From the NCBI RefSeq assembly GCF_029637485.1, contig NZ_CP069128.1, positions 1,054,001-1,118,000 of the forward strand: a stretch of DNA of 64,000 nucleotides. Reading direction: 5' to 3'. Every line of letters starts with the position of its first letter. Within the stretch, counting starts at the first letter, position 1. Of the stretch, positions 8,142-16,037 are shown in pieces. The DNA is from Sphingomonas sp. LHG3406-1. Its GTDB lineage: Bacteria > Pseudomonadota > Alphaproteobacteria > Sphingomonadales > Sphingomonadaceae. Below the pieces are notes generated by a model. It saw nothing but the letters and a program-made list of their open reading frames with translations, was not told where the DNA came from and ran no database searches. Both the position numbers and the translations under genes were made by a program.

Positions 8142-8832
8142 TTAGGAGAGTGTCAGCAAGGAGTAGAACTCAGTCGCTCGGTGGAATGTCCGCTTTGGGT
8201 CGAAAGCAGACATAAGCGCGGGCAGCGAATTATTTGTCTGAAGGGCTGCCGTCGCTGCGCAGACATGGGCAATGGGATCGATAGGCTCGGACCTCGGCGG
8301 ATAGACCAGGTGTGCCTCCATCAGCCTCGACGCGAGCCTCAGGGCATCGGGCCCCCGCTCGATGAGGGACAGGAGCGCGACTGAAGAGGTCGGCGAGCTG
8401 CCGATGCTGGTTTGAATTGAAATCGGATGTGAGGATCTCGAAGTCGTGTAAGGTGAATTGCTGTTCACGGCCTGCTGCCCTGAACAAGGTGTCGAGCCAG
8501 TCCTGATCGTAGCGTGGAGCATCACTCGCGACGATCGTTCTCGATTCCAGCAGGGCAATGAGCCAATCGCAAACCTGCTCCACCTCGCGGCCCTCCGTGA
8601 ACGCAAGCTCCAGCGGGATGCCGTGGACCGCTGCGGATGCGTCCGACCACAGACCACTTCGAAGCCATGCTTCCGTCGGTCAAATCAGCGAGGCACCAAC
8701 CCCGATGATCTTGGTGGGACCGCGAACCAACGCGAGCCCGACTCCGACGGGATAGCTTCCGGTCCCCAGTGCCGAAGCCTCAATGTCGAGCACGGCAACA
8801 GGCCGGCCACTCCGGTTCAGAATGCCTTTCAT
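8142..8832 (-). pseudogene. DEDDh 3'-5' exonuclease (RNase T/ExoI-like), broken by a stop codon and a frameshift
   Basis: The frame opens at ATG 8832 with AAGGAA upstream and reads an exonuclease N-terminus, VAVLDIEASALGTGSYPVG, carrying the D-x-E active-site pair. A TGA at 8680-8682 interrupts it between ASLI and PTEAW; one base change (CGA) would restore it. The same frame then continues through WSDASAAVHGIP and DAPRYDQDWLDTLF to a catalytic-type HRAG. There a run of five C (8352-8356 on the plus strand) appears one base too long, and the continuation PDALRLASRLMEA lies in another frame. The 3' end runs into a family A palindrome at 8185-8213 and stops at 8142. Two independent lesions make decay likely. 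Confidence 0.75.
8185..8213. repeat. family A palindrome, copy 6 (best conserved)
   Basis: AATGTCCGCTTTGGG followed by TCGAAAGCAGACAT. It lies at the 3' end of the exonuclease pseudogene; read on the minus strand it encodes the ending MSAFDPKRTF, a peptide I associate with repeat-derived annotation artefacts. Confidence 0.7.
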
Positions 8833-9471
8833 ACAATCATTCCTTTCATCCCCGTGACCTTGGATAGTCACAGACACGCAGGCGAGCCGGACGAGGGCCT
8901 CCCCCGGCTGAACGAACGTCCTAATTGTCGGATGCTCCCAATCAGTTCCAAGCGTCCGAGGAGGGCGCTGAGCCGCCGCCTCTCTCCGCTTGAACGAATG
9001 GCGGCTCTTCGCCCTTGCTCACCCGACAGCGGCCGTTCCGCTTCCCACCATGAGCCGACGATCACGCATCACACCCAAGTCGGGAGGTGCTCGCACCTAA
9101 GCTGGTGGCAGATCGGCTCAGCGCATGTGATTACGGATTTCGAACCTTGCGAGGCTCAGATCGAAGCCGCTGAAGAGGCTGCGCCGCTTCTGCAGTTCCG
9201 CGGCGCTTACCTTCCCTTCAGCAAAAATCGCGCTCATCTCGATCGCGAGCCATCTGCTTCTAGCCGTATGCGCTCGTTAGGATCGAAGAAGCTGCCCACA
9301 TGTCCACTCTACCGCTATCAAGCGTTCTACGCCATCAGCGGTTACCGTTGGCAGAAGGTTAGATGGTCAGATCGCCAAGCGAGCGTCAGCAATTTGCCTA
9401 TGCGGATTGCAAAGCCGTCAGACTGCTTTCCACCACCATTTCACGCTTACATGACGTTGACGATCACTTAT
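8833..9471. other. 639-bp spacer with no supported gene
   Basis: No frame here has convincing protein composition on either strand. The spacer contains the longer family B repeat at 8958-9050. The stretch 9100-9470 shows no recognisable motif, RNA gene or clear terminator and may be decayed coding sequence. Confidence 0.5.
8958..9050. repeat. family B dispersed repeat, copy 1
   Basis: About 93 bases beginning GAGGAGGGCGCTGAG and ending TTCCGCTTCCCACCA. It aligns along its length with 13658-13750, and its second half with 11509-11569. The shared TTCCGCTTCCCACCA end resembles one arm of family A. Confidence 0.65.
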
Positions 9472-9981
9472 TCATGAGCCGCTATCTTCATGGCTACGCT
9501 CGGCTTCTCGCCTCAACCATTCCGCTAGGCTGTCGAGTGTTTGCAATCCGTACTCGACTGCGCCGAAGCTGATTACGGCATCGCGGCGTTCCCGGCTGGG
9601 ATGGAACTGCCACAACGTCAACACGGTCTTGCCATCGGCTTGTTCGTCGAAGGTCACGGTCATGCGGAAGCGATCGGGGTCGTCCGGTGCCGGCGTCCCA
9701 TAGTCCACGACGATCCGTTCATTCGGAACGATTTCGATGAAGCGCATCAGATTGGGAAAACGCTGTTGCCTGCCCTCGAAGGTGCCGACCATGTCGAAAC
9801 GCCAGTGGCCGCCCTCGCGTAGATCGGCCTCATGGGTCTCGATCGCTAAATTGTTGGGGCCGTACCAAGCCGCTAGTGCATCGGGGTCCATCCAGGCTGC
9901 GAAGACGCGGTGACGGGGATGAGAAAGCACCCTCACAACGACGAGCTCGCGATCCCGCGACCAGGCCTCATGCGTGATCAT
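9472..9981 (-). CDS. SRPBCC/AHSA1-type domain protein
   Basis: A 169-residue START-like (AHSA1/CalC) domain protein, a hydrophobic-cavity fold that binds small molecules. Typical landmarks are RELVVVRVLSHPRHRVFAAW at the start, WYGPNNLAIETHEADLREGG in the middle, and the C-terminal helix AVEYGLQTLDSLAEWL. ATG 9981 overlaps the stop of the ArsR gene upstream (ATGA), so the pair is one translationally coupled operon. ArsR-SRPBCC pairs are widespread; the ligand is unknown. The divergent reductase-cupin genes are probably in the same regulon. The family assignment is firm, the role is not. Confidence 0.88.
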   Translation of the reverse strand: MITHEAWSRDRELVVVRVLSHPRHRVFAAWMDPDALAAWYGPNNLAIETHEADLREGGHWRFDMVGTFEGRQQRFPNLMRFIEIVPNERIVVDYGTPAPDDPDRFRMTVTFDEQADGKTVLTLWQFHPSRERRDAVISFGAVEYGLQTLDSLAEWLRREAERSHEDSGS

Positions 9982-10313
9982 GCCTCACCATTCTTGGCAT
10001 CAAGGTAGGATTCTAAGCGATCCAGCCGCTCGGCCCACTGACGGCGTTCCGTTTCCATCCAGTCCGCCACCTCTTCGAAGCGTGGCCGCACCAGCCTGCA
10101 CCAGCGGCTTCGCCCGCGCTTCTCGCTCGTAATCAGACCCGAGTCCTCGAGCACCTTCAGGTGCTGAGAAAAGGATGGCAGAGCCATGTCGAACGGCTGC
10201 GCAAGCACCGTGACCGGCACCTCGCCTTCCGCGAGCCGCGAAATCACTGCGCGGCGAGTGGGATCGCTGAGCGCGTTGAAAGCCAGATCGAGAGGCGACG
10301 AGTGATGCGGCAT
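9978..10313 (-). CDS. ArsR-family winged-helix transcriptional regulator
   Basis: Small DNA-binding repressor (111 residues from ATG 10313; a GTG at 10331 would add six). The winged helix is clear: FNALSDPTRRAVISRLAEGE, then the recognition helix LPSFSQHLKVLEDSGLI and the wing SEKRGRSRWCRL. No CxC metal site is present, so it is more likely of the non-metal type usually paired with SRPBCC proteins. It overlaps the SRPBCC gene by four bases. Two similar 14-base sites at 10353 and 10385 lie in the divergent promoter region and are candidate operators for both directions. Confidence 0.88.
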   Translation of the reverse strand: MPHHSSPLDLAFNALSDPTRRAVISRLAEGEVPVTVLAQPFDMALPSFSQHLKVLEDSGLITSEKRGRSRWCRLVRPRFEEVADWMETERRQWAERLDRLESYLDAKNGEA

Positions 10314-10352
10314 GCCGCCATTTTGCGCCACCAGATCATCGGGTCAAGAAAG

Positions 10353-10366
10353 AAAGGTACTTGCCT
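10353..10366. promoter_or_regulatory. candidate ArsR operator, site 1
   Basis: AAAGGTACTTGCCT. The core AGGTA-CT-TGCCT is a near-palindrome and recurs 32 bases downstream, between two divergent transcription units led by an ArsR gene. It is inferred from sequence only. Confidence 0.45.
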
Positions 10367-10384
10367 CAACGTCTAGGTTGATAC

Positions 10385-10398
10385 AAAGGTATGTGCCT
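10385..10398. promoter_or_regulatory. candidate ArsR operator, site 2
   Basis: AAAGGTATGTGCCT, matching site 1 at 12 of 14 positions. The 32-base (about three helical turns) centre-to-centre distance would put two bound dimers on the same DNA face. Confidence 0.45.
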
Positions 10399-10418
10399 AA
10401 GTCTATCAGGAGAACGCC

Positions 10419-11060
10419 GTGGCCGTTCGTGTCGACCTCTTAATCTCGTTAGACGGATTCGCGACGACCACCGACCAGACTCCCGACGACCCTTTCGGCC
10501 AGGACTGGACGCGGCTGGTGGAGGCCTATGTGTCGACCCGAACGTTCCGCGAACGTGTGATGGGAGACATGAGTGGCCGAGGCACGACAAGCATCGATGA
10601 TCGCTACGCCGAAGACTATTTCGAAAATATCGGTGCCGAGATCATGGGCGCGGGGAAGTTCGGCTTACATGCATTTCCCAATGATCCGGCCTGGCGAGGC
10701 TGGTGGGGTGACGAGCCGCCGTTCCGATGCCCTGTGTTCGTGCTGACCCACACCGCCCGCCCGCCCTTGACCATGGCCGGCGGAACCAGCTTTACCTTCA
10801 TTAACAAAAGCCCAGTTGAGGCGCTTGCGCAGGCGCAAGAAATGGCGGCCGGCAAGGATGTTCGCATCGGCGGTGGCCCTACCGTAGTGAAAGACTTTCT
10901 GAAGGCCGGACTCGTCGATCGGATGCACGTTGCAATTGCACCGATCCTACTTGGACGAGGGATTCGGCTGTGGGATGACCTTCGCGGTCTGGAAGGAAAT
11001 TTCACGGTGTCATCGGAAACGGCTGAAAGCGGCACCATTCACCTCACCTTCCTGCGCTAA
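10419..11060 (+). CDS. RibD C-terminal/dihydrofolate reductase-like oxidoreductase
   Basis: A 213-residue NADPH-dependent reductase domain of the RibD-C/DHFR-like superfamily; the substrate is unknown. It starts with GTG 10419, with AGGAGA at 10409-10414 at good spacing. Signatures are VDLLISLDGFATT at the N-terminus, the cofactor region DVRIGGGPTVVKDFLKAGLVD, and the terminal VAIAPILLGRGIRLWDDL. It is divergent from the ArsR-SRPBCC pair and 18 bases ahead of a cupin gene, forming a two-gene operon. This family is often found beside ArsR-SRPBCC pairs, suggesting one inducible detoxification or stress unit, an inference from context. Confidence 0.87.
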   Translation: MAVRVDLLISLDGFATTTDQTPDDPFGQDWTRLVEAYVSTRTFRERVMGDMSGRGTTSIDDRYAEDYFENIGAEIMGAGKFGLHAFPNDPAWRGWWGDEPPFRCPVFVLTHTARPPLTMAGGTSFTFINKSPVEALAQAQEMAAGKDVRIGGGPTVVKDFLKAGLVDRMHVAIAPILLGRGIRLWDDLRGLEGNFTVSSETAESGTIHLTFLR

Positions 11061-11078
11061 AACTAGGAGATTGCGTGA

Positions 11079-11465
11079 ATGCGAAAGGACTTCGATCCCT
11101 CGACGGTTCCGCCCGACGGGCGACCAGCGACCAAGGCGCGGCTGTTCCACAGCAATGGGGATGGCCCGTGGCACGGCAGTGTTGAGGGTGAGGTCATGAA
11201 TGCGCCCTGCACCATCCTAGCCTACGGCAACGATATGCCGGGCGAAGGACCGCCGCTTCACATCCATCCCTATGACGAAATCTTTGTAGTCATCGAGGGA
11301 AACGCACGCTTCCATGTCGGTGACAGCGTTATCGACGCTTCAGCGGGCGAAGTAGTCTTGGGACCTGCAGGTGTTCCGCATCGCTTCGAGAACTTAGGTC
11401 CCGGCCGCCTTCAAACGATTGACGTGCATGACTGTTCTCGCTGGCTTCAAACAGATCTCGGCTAG
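11079..11465 (+). CDS. cupin domain protein
   Basis: Single-domain cupin of 128 residues. The metal-binding motif 1 is HIHPYDEIFVVIEGNARF (two His and a Glu) and motif 2 is GPAGVPHRFENLG with the last His ligand, so the metal site looks complete. It lies 18 bases after the RibD-like reductase on the same strand and is probably co-transcribed. Small cupins of this kind act as dioxygenases, isomerases or sensors; the sequence gives no further clue. No signal peptide is present, so it is cytoplasmic. Confidence 0.85.
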   Translation: MRKDFDPSTVPPDGRPATKARLFHSNGDGPWHGSVEGEVMNAPCTILAYGNDMPGEGPPLHIHPYDEIFVVIEGNARFHVGDSVIDASAGEVVLGPAGVPHRFENLGPGRLQTIDVHDCSRWLQTDLG

Positions 11466-11793
11466 TTTAAGACCAAGTATAGTTCGCGCACCGAAGACGT
11501 CCGCCGTCGTGAACGAGCTTCGGTTGATCGCCTTCACTTGCCCGCAAACAGCAGTTCCGCTTCCCACCACCTGCCAACGCTTTGCCAAGCCGAGTGCCGT
11601 GTGCTCGCGATAAATCAGCGGCGGGGAATTCGCAGATCGTACTGCGAGCGCTCGATCCTCGCGCCTGCTGTTGGCGAACGCGTCGCCGGTCACTAGATCA
11701 TCTCGACCTCGCTTTCCCGGGCAAAGCCCTGAAGAGCTCGCCATTGCCGATAGTATGTGACAGGTCTTTCCAAGCAGGCTTAGGACCGGAGTG
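11466..11793. other. 328-bp spacer, repeat-bearing, no supported gene
   Basis: Contains a partial family B repeat at 11509-11569. The remaining sequence shows no coding signal; the last 50 bases must hold the hemerythrin promoter, but no clear -35/-10 pair was recognised. Confidence 0.45.
11509..11569. repeat. family B dispersed repeat, partial copy
   Basis: GTGAACGAGCTTCGG through AACAGCAGTTCCGC and TTCCCACCA. It matches the second halves of 8958-9050 and 13658-13750. Confidence 0.55.
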
Positions 11794-12390
11794 ATGACGA
11801 GCGTCGACGGAGCAGGAAGCAACTCCTTGGTGCTCGGAGCCCGCAAGGGCTTGGCTGACGACCTCGCCTACTTGCGTCCGCTATACCCGACCAGCGACTG
11901 GCGATCGCATGCTAACTTCGGCGAACTGGCCAATTTCTGGCTTCATGTGCATTCCAGTCTGCGCAGCGAAGGCAGCGAGGTCGTTCGAATCGTGAACGCT
12001 TATCGCGGGCAGGAGATCGATAGAATGCAGCTGCAGCAGGCCTTCGTTCCGCAGCTCAATTCCTTTCTGCAGCACCTCGATCACCATCACAGGATTGAGG
12101 ATAACGTCTACTTTCCCAAGTTCCGGCTATTGGACGGGCGCCTGATCGCGGGCTTTGATCTGCTGGAGGCGGATCACGAGCTAATCCATCAGAGCCTTGT
12201 CCAGACGGTCGCGCATGCGCGGGAACTGCTGGCGGCGCTCTCGCAGACCGCAGGTGGCGAACGCCAGGCCGCTGACACCTTCGCCGGCAGGATCGAGCAT
12301 CTCCTGAAGCTCTTACAACAGCATCTTGGTGACGAGGAGGAACTGGTTGTTCCGGCCCTTCTCGAGCATGGCGAGCAAGCGCTGCTATAA
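11794..12390 (+). CDS. hemerythrin HHE domain protein
   Basis: A 198-residue four-helix-bundle protein with a non-haem diiron site that binds O2, NO or iron. Helix motifs are visible: FWLHVHSSLRSE, FLQHLDHHHRIEDNVYFPKF (the H-H-x-x-E cluster), LEADHELIHQSL and LLQQHLGDEEELVVPALLEH. The start is ATG 11794 with AGGA at 11782-11785; the GTG directly before it (11791) is an alternative. It is monocistronic as far as seen. Proteins of this type usually act in nitrosative or oxidative stress and iron-sulfur repair. The assignment rests on the repeated H-x(n)-E ligand pattern. Confidence 0.85.
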   Translation: MTSVDGAGSNSLVLGARKGLADDLAYLRPLYPTSDWRSHANFGELANFWLHVHSSLRSEGSEVVRIVNAYRGQEIDRMQLQQAFVPQLNSFLQHLDHHHRIEDNVYFPKFRLLDGRLIAGFDLLEADHELIHQSLVQTVAHARELLAALSQTAGGERQAADTFAGRIEHLLKLLQQHLGDEEELVVPALLEHGEQALL

Positions 12391-12564
12391 AGTGATCGGT
12401 GTTCGGCACCATTCTGTTAGCGCTTCAAGAGGCTGAGGGCCGATCAGAGCGCATTCCTGGCGCAATGCTTTCTCGGAGAGTCATCTGCTTTCGCGTGGAC
12501 ACCGCCCGGAAGCCGTCACTCCAGTTTTCCACCAGCGGCGGCCGCTCAGACCTGCTCAGGTCCG

Positions 12565-12594
12565 AATGTCTGCGATGGGTCGAAAGCAGACTTT
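12565..12594. repeat. family A palindrome, copy 7
   Basis: AATGTCTGCGATGGG followed by TCGAAAGCAGACTTT; the right arm is identical in core to the copy at 8185. Confidence 0.65.
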
Positions 12595-12675
12595 GAGCGG
12601 GCGCGCAGCGTCCTCTTTGCGATCAGCGATGCGATTAATTGCATATCTTGGCACTCTGCTCTCGCACCGCTATCT

Positions 12676-12692
12676 ATGTAATAATATTACAT
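12676..12692. promoter_or_regulatory. 17-bp palindromic operator candidate before the methyltransferase
   Basis: ATGTAATAATATTACAT: eight-base perfect arms around a central A, ending 13 bases before the start codon at 12706 and close to the likely -10 region. This is the usual size and position of a dimeric repressor site. No regulator gene is adjacent. Confidence 0.5.
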
Positions 12693-12705
12693 CTTTGAGG
12701 TTGCC

Positions 12706-13461
12706 ATGATCAATCCTGCAAATGCCCCTACCGCCCGCTTCTTCGAAAGCGTGGGTATCGAGGCGGGCGCGCGAGTGCTCGACGTTGGATGCGGAAGTGG
12801 CGACCTTAGCCGCTTCGTGGCCGAATTGGCAGGACCCGAGGGCGAGGTGGTTGCGATCGATCGCAGCGACGAAGCCTTGGCCATGGCGCGCACCATGCCG
12901 ATCAGTTCCTCTGCGGCGCCAATTCGGTATCGCACGATGGAATTGTCCGTTGAGCTGCCGGATCTCGGCCTGTTCGATGCGATCGTGGGGCGGCGCGTGC
13001 TGATGTACCTTCCTCAGCCAGCTTCAACGATCGCCCGCTTGAAGCGGCTGGCAAAGCCGGGTGCGGTCCTGGCCTTTCAGGAGCACGCCCGCTCCAGCCT
13101 GCCTTCCGGTCTTGGACGGCTCGACCTGCATGGCCAGCTTTACGACTGGATGTGGACAACTGTCGCGGCAGAGGGTGGCGATGTGGGGCTAGCGCTTCGC
13201 TTGGTCGATCTCTTTCAGGCGGAAGGCCTCACCATCGAGCAAGCACGAAGTGAGGCTATTTTGCTCCAGCCCGGCGAACCATCCTTCCTGCCGACGCTTA
13301 CTGCGATGATGCTTCCGCGTTTTGTCGAGCGGGAGGTAGCAAGCGTTGAAGATGTGGGACTGGAAACACTGGCCGAGCGGCTTGAGGAAGAGCGCTGCGC
13401 TGCGGGAGGGACAATCGTGTGGGACTTGGCCTTCCTGACTGCTGCGAGGCTTTCGATCTAG
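12706..13461 (+). CDS. class I SAM-dependent methyltransferase
   Basis: A 251-residue methyltransferase of the UbiE/Methyltransf_11 type. Motif I is VLDVGCGSGDLSRFVAEL (about residues 24-41), motif II includes VVAIDRSDEAL, and the post-I/III region reads FDAIVGRRVLMYLPQP then LAKPGAVLAFQEHAR. GAGG at 12697-12700 is five bases from the ATG. The substrate is unknown; the aromatic C-terminal half (LYDWMWTTVAAEGG) suggests a small-molecule acceptor. It is probably controlled by the AT-rich palindrome at 12676 and has no operon partner. Confidence 0.86.
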   Translation: MINPANAPTARFFESVGIEAGARVLDVGCGSGDLSRFVAELAGPEGEVVAIDRSDEALAMARTMPISSSAAPIRYRTMELSVELPDLGLFDAIVGRRVLMYLPQPASTIARLKRLAKPGAVLAFQEHARSSLPSGLGRLDLHGQLYDWMWTTVAAEGGDVGLALRLVDLFQAEGLTIEQARSEAILLQPGEPSFLPTLTAMMLPRFVEREVASVEDVGLETLAERLEEERCAAGGTIVWDLAFLTAARLSI

Positions 13462-14362
13462 CAAGCCCGTGCACGCAATAGCTATGAAGGTTCAATTGCA
13501 CGAAAGCTCGTGCATTGCCCAAGCAAGATGCGCCGGCACTTGATGCCCGGAGGGCATGCGCGCAGCATCAGTTTCCGCAATGGATCAAGGCGAACTTTGG
13601 CCCGCCAGCTGAACGGACGTCTGCCGGCGAATGGTCGGCTATTAAGTTGAAGTGTTTGAGGAGGGCACTGAGCTGACCTAACCCTCCGCATGAACGAACG
13701 TCGGCTTCCGCCGGCGCTCACCCGAAAGCTGCTGTTCCGCTTTCCACCAACCATTGACGTTCGAGGTGGGATCGCCAGAGCGTCGGCAAGTGGCCGTTAT
13801 CGGCCTATCCGCTTGTCGGTTCAGCACGGACGAAGCGGACATTCGCTTACCGCTCTTTCGCAAGCCTCAGCCCAGTCTTGGTCATTGTCAGAAGGCAACC
13901 TTGGACCAATGCAAATCCCTTACCCTCTTTTGACATAGGCAACAGCTATCCGGCCGTCTCGTGACCGGATACATAAGTCCTTGTGACACGCACATAGTCG
14001 GTCTTGGCCTGTACCATGGTTATGCTCGGGTACCGGCGGCGTCGCACTGGATTTCGGTTACCAGCGCAATCACTGGTTAATGGTCGGGTAGAACAACCGA
14101 TGCCCCCTTCCGGCCTTCGAGGATAAACTCGCCGTGCCTCCCGATCGGTCACTCCACGACCACCAGACGGCCCTTGCCAAGCGGAAGAGACTTGCTCTGC
14201 TTATCGAAAAAGCTCGGCCCAGGCCAGCGAAGTGGAGCGTACAATGAAATAGCCAAAGATTCCGTCGTCGATCGAACCTCGTCCAAAGCGTTAGCGTAGA
14301 GTTGTCTTGCTAAGCCGTGGAGCAGCATTCCTGCATGCTTCGCGCGCTTTCCTTAGCATCTT
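13462..14362. other. 901-bp spacer without a supported gene
   Basis: The largest non-coding stretch in the window. It includes the family B repeat at 13658-13750 and loose half-sites of family A (for example AAGCGGACATTCG near 13840). A minus-strand frame ending VTRTYVSGHETAG near 13946 looks locally protein-like but is too short and unplaced to call. The 14000-14360 part shows no transposase or integrase motif that I can recognise. Confidence 0.5.
13658..13750. repeat. family B dispersed repeat, copy 2
   Basis: Begins GAGGAGGGCACTGAG and ends TTCCGCTTTCCACCA. It aligns with 8958-9050 over about 93 bases with scattered substitutions. Confidence 0.65.
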
Positions 14363-15616
14363 CTATTTAAATACCTCCGGGTTCCTTTCCGACAAAATCG
14401 GAAGACCTAATGCGGAATAGGCGCCGGTTACCTCCGCCACGTCTGCCTTGGCCGTCGCGACCTGTTCCTGAGCGTCGATCCTGGCGCGCCTAGATGCGTA
14501 AAGGCTGGTTTGGGCGTCGGCGAGATCGCGGTAGGGCAAGGCCCCGAGGCGGTATCCGCGCTCCGTCAGCGCAACCAGGCGCTCGGCAGCGGGGAGCGTC
14601 CGCCCCTCGATGTTTTCAAGCGAGCGCAGCGCGCTTCGCCAGTTGCCGAGCGCTCGTTCGGCGGTGCGGCGGGCGTCGCGCCGTTGAGCTTCGGCGGCGA
14701 GGTTCGCCCGCTCGGCTTCGGCCTGGGCCTGAACGACACGGGCGCGGCCGTTATTGAAGAAGGGAAGCGGGATGGAGACGCCCGCGACAAGCGCTACGGC
14801 TTCTTCTTCGCGGGCGACGCGCACCCCGCCACGGGCGGTAAGGTCGGGAATCCGCCCGGCCCTCGCGGCCGCAACCCGCGCGCGTTCCCGGTCGGCGATC
14901 GCCGCGATCCGGGAGTCGTCCGCCGTTACGATCGCAATTTGCGCGGGATCGACGCTGCCGGTCGCCAGAAAGGAAGGATCCGCCTCAACCGCCTCGGTCG
15001 CCCCGACAAGCAGCGCCAGATTGCGTTCGGCGGTCTCGGTGTCGCGGCGGTTCCGCTCAAGCTCCGTGCGAGCTTCGCCAAGGCTGACCAGCACGCGATC
15101 ATGTTCGACCTCGGCGATGTCGCCGACCGCCAGCCGGCGTGCGCTCTGCGCGGCGAGGGTTTCGGCAAGGGCGACCTGTTCCTGCGCGATTGTCGCCCGC
15201 GCGCGGGACGCGGCGGCATTACCGTAAGTGCGGGCCAGTTCGGCAAGCAGGCGGCGGGCTTCCCCCTGCCGCTCGGCAAGCGCAAGCGCGATGTCCGCCC
15301 TCGCCACTGCCGTGCGCGCGCGCCGCTTGCCGCCAAGCTCGATCGGTTGCTCGATCACTGCGGTGATTTCGGCCCCGTCGACACCACGATACGGGCCCGT
15401 ACCCGCGAAATTCTCGATCTCGATGTCGGCGCTCGGATTGGGGCGGCGGTCGGCATCCAAGAGACCGGCCTCGGCCGCGCGCCTGGCAGCGTCCGCGGCG
15501 CGCAACGCCGGTGCTTCCGTCACCAGCCGCGCCGCAGCCTCGCCGAAGGTCATGGGTGCCGTTGCTGCCGGCGAGGCGGCGCCCGCCAGAAGCAGAGCGA
15601 GACAGGCGCGCCGCAT
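14363..15616 (-). CDS. czcC: TolC/CzcC-type outer-membrane factor of a metal efflux system
   Basis: Outer-membrane channel subunit of a tripartite RND pump. The 417-residue protein has a signal peptide (MRRACLALLLAGAASPAA) and the duplicated coiled-coil, beta-strand layout of the family. Its two halves share Ala/Arg/Glu-rich helices, and strands such as SADIEIENFAG and GVSIPLPFFNNGRARV are characteristic of CzcC. ATG 15616 overlaps the stop of the small periplasmic gene upstream (TGATG), so the genes are coupled. Order on the minus strand is B-A-small-C, with C last, unlike the usual C-B-A order. The metal exported is not deducible from this subunit. Confidence 0.85.
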   Translation of the reverse strand: MRRACLALLLAGAASPAATAPMTFGEAAARLVTEAPALRAADAARRAAEAGLLDADRRPNPSADIEIENFAGTGPYRGVDGAEITAVIEQPIELGGKRRARTAVARADIALALAERQGEARRLLAELARTYGNAAASRARATIAQEQVALAETLAAQSARRLAVGDIAEVEHDRVLVSLGEARTELERNRRDTETAERNLALLVGATEAVEADPSFLATGSVDPAQIAIVTADDSRIAAIADRERARVAAARAGRIPDLTARGGVRVAREEEAVALVAGVSIPLPFFNNGRARVVQAQAEAERANLAAEAQRRDARRTAERALGNWRSALRSLENIEGRTLPAAERLVALTERGYRLGALPYRDLADAQTSLYASRRARIDAQEQVATAKADVAEVTGAYSALGLPILSERNPEVFK

Positions 15617-16026
15617 CAGCCCTTTGCTCCAGCCCGCCGCAGGGTGGCAAGATCGCGCGCCGAATAGCGGATGGTCGGCGCGGCGCCCGGCAGCTTGAAG
15701 CTTACCGAGGCGGTCCAGTCGCCCGACAATCGAGCTTCGGGAGCGATCAGCTGATTGCCGCCGCCGGGCCGGAAGCGGACGTTGACCAGCTTTCCGCCCG
15801 ACAGGAGCCGTGCGGTGGCCGACATGGCAACGGCCGGCACCGGTTTCTTGTCAGACGCGCGGTAGACGAGGATGCGCGAACCGCCGACCCCCGGCACGAA
15901 TTCGAAATGATAGGCTCCCCAGTGGATGGCCTGGCCGCCAGCGGGTCCGACGTGGGGTGCGTGGGACGATGCCGGGGCGGCAACGAGGGCGAGCGAGGCG
16001 GCGGCGAAAAAGCGAAGAGGCTTCAT
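15616..16026 (-). CDS. small periplasmic protein of the czc-type operon
   Basis: A 136-residue exported protein with a signal peptide ending near SSHA. The mature region has few charges and is predicted beta-rich (YHFEFVPGVGGSRILVYR), without CxxC or long His runs. It lies between the pump and outer-membrane genes, 11 bases after czcA with a good ribosome site (GGAGTCCCC) and overlapping czcC by one base. It is therefore almost certainly an accessory factor of the efflux system, perhaps a periplasmic metal-binding protein. I do not recognise a named family. Confidence 0.7.
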   Translation of the reverse strand: MKPLRFFAAASLALVAAPASSHAPHVGPAGGQAIHWGAYHFEFVPGVGGSRILVYRASDKKPVPAVAMSATARLLSGGKLVNVRFRPGGGNQLIAPEARLSGDWTASVSFKLPGAAPTIRYSARDLATLRRAGAKG

Positions 16027-16037
16027 GAGGGGACTCC

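Larger units (their letters stand above)
12391..12705. other. 315-bp spacer with repeat and promoter region
   Basis: Holds a family A palindrome at 12565-12594 and, next to the methyltransferase start, an AT-rich palindrome at 12676-12692. No gene is supported. Confidence 0.5.
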
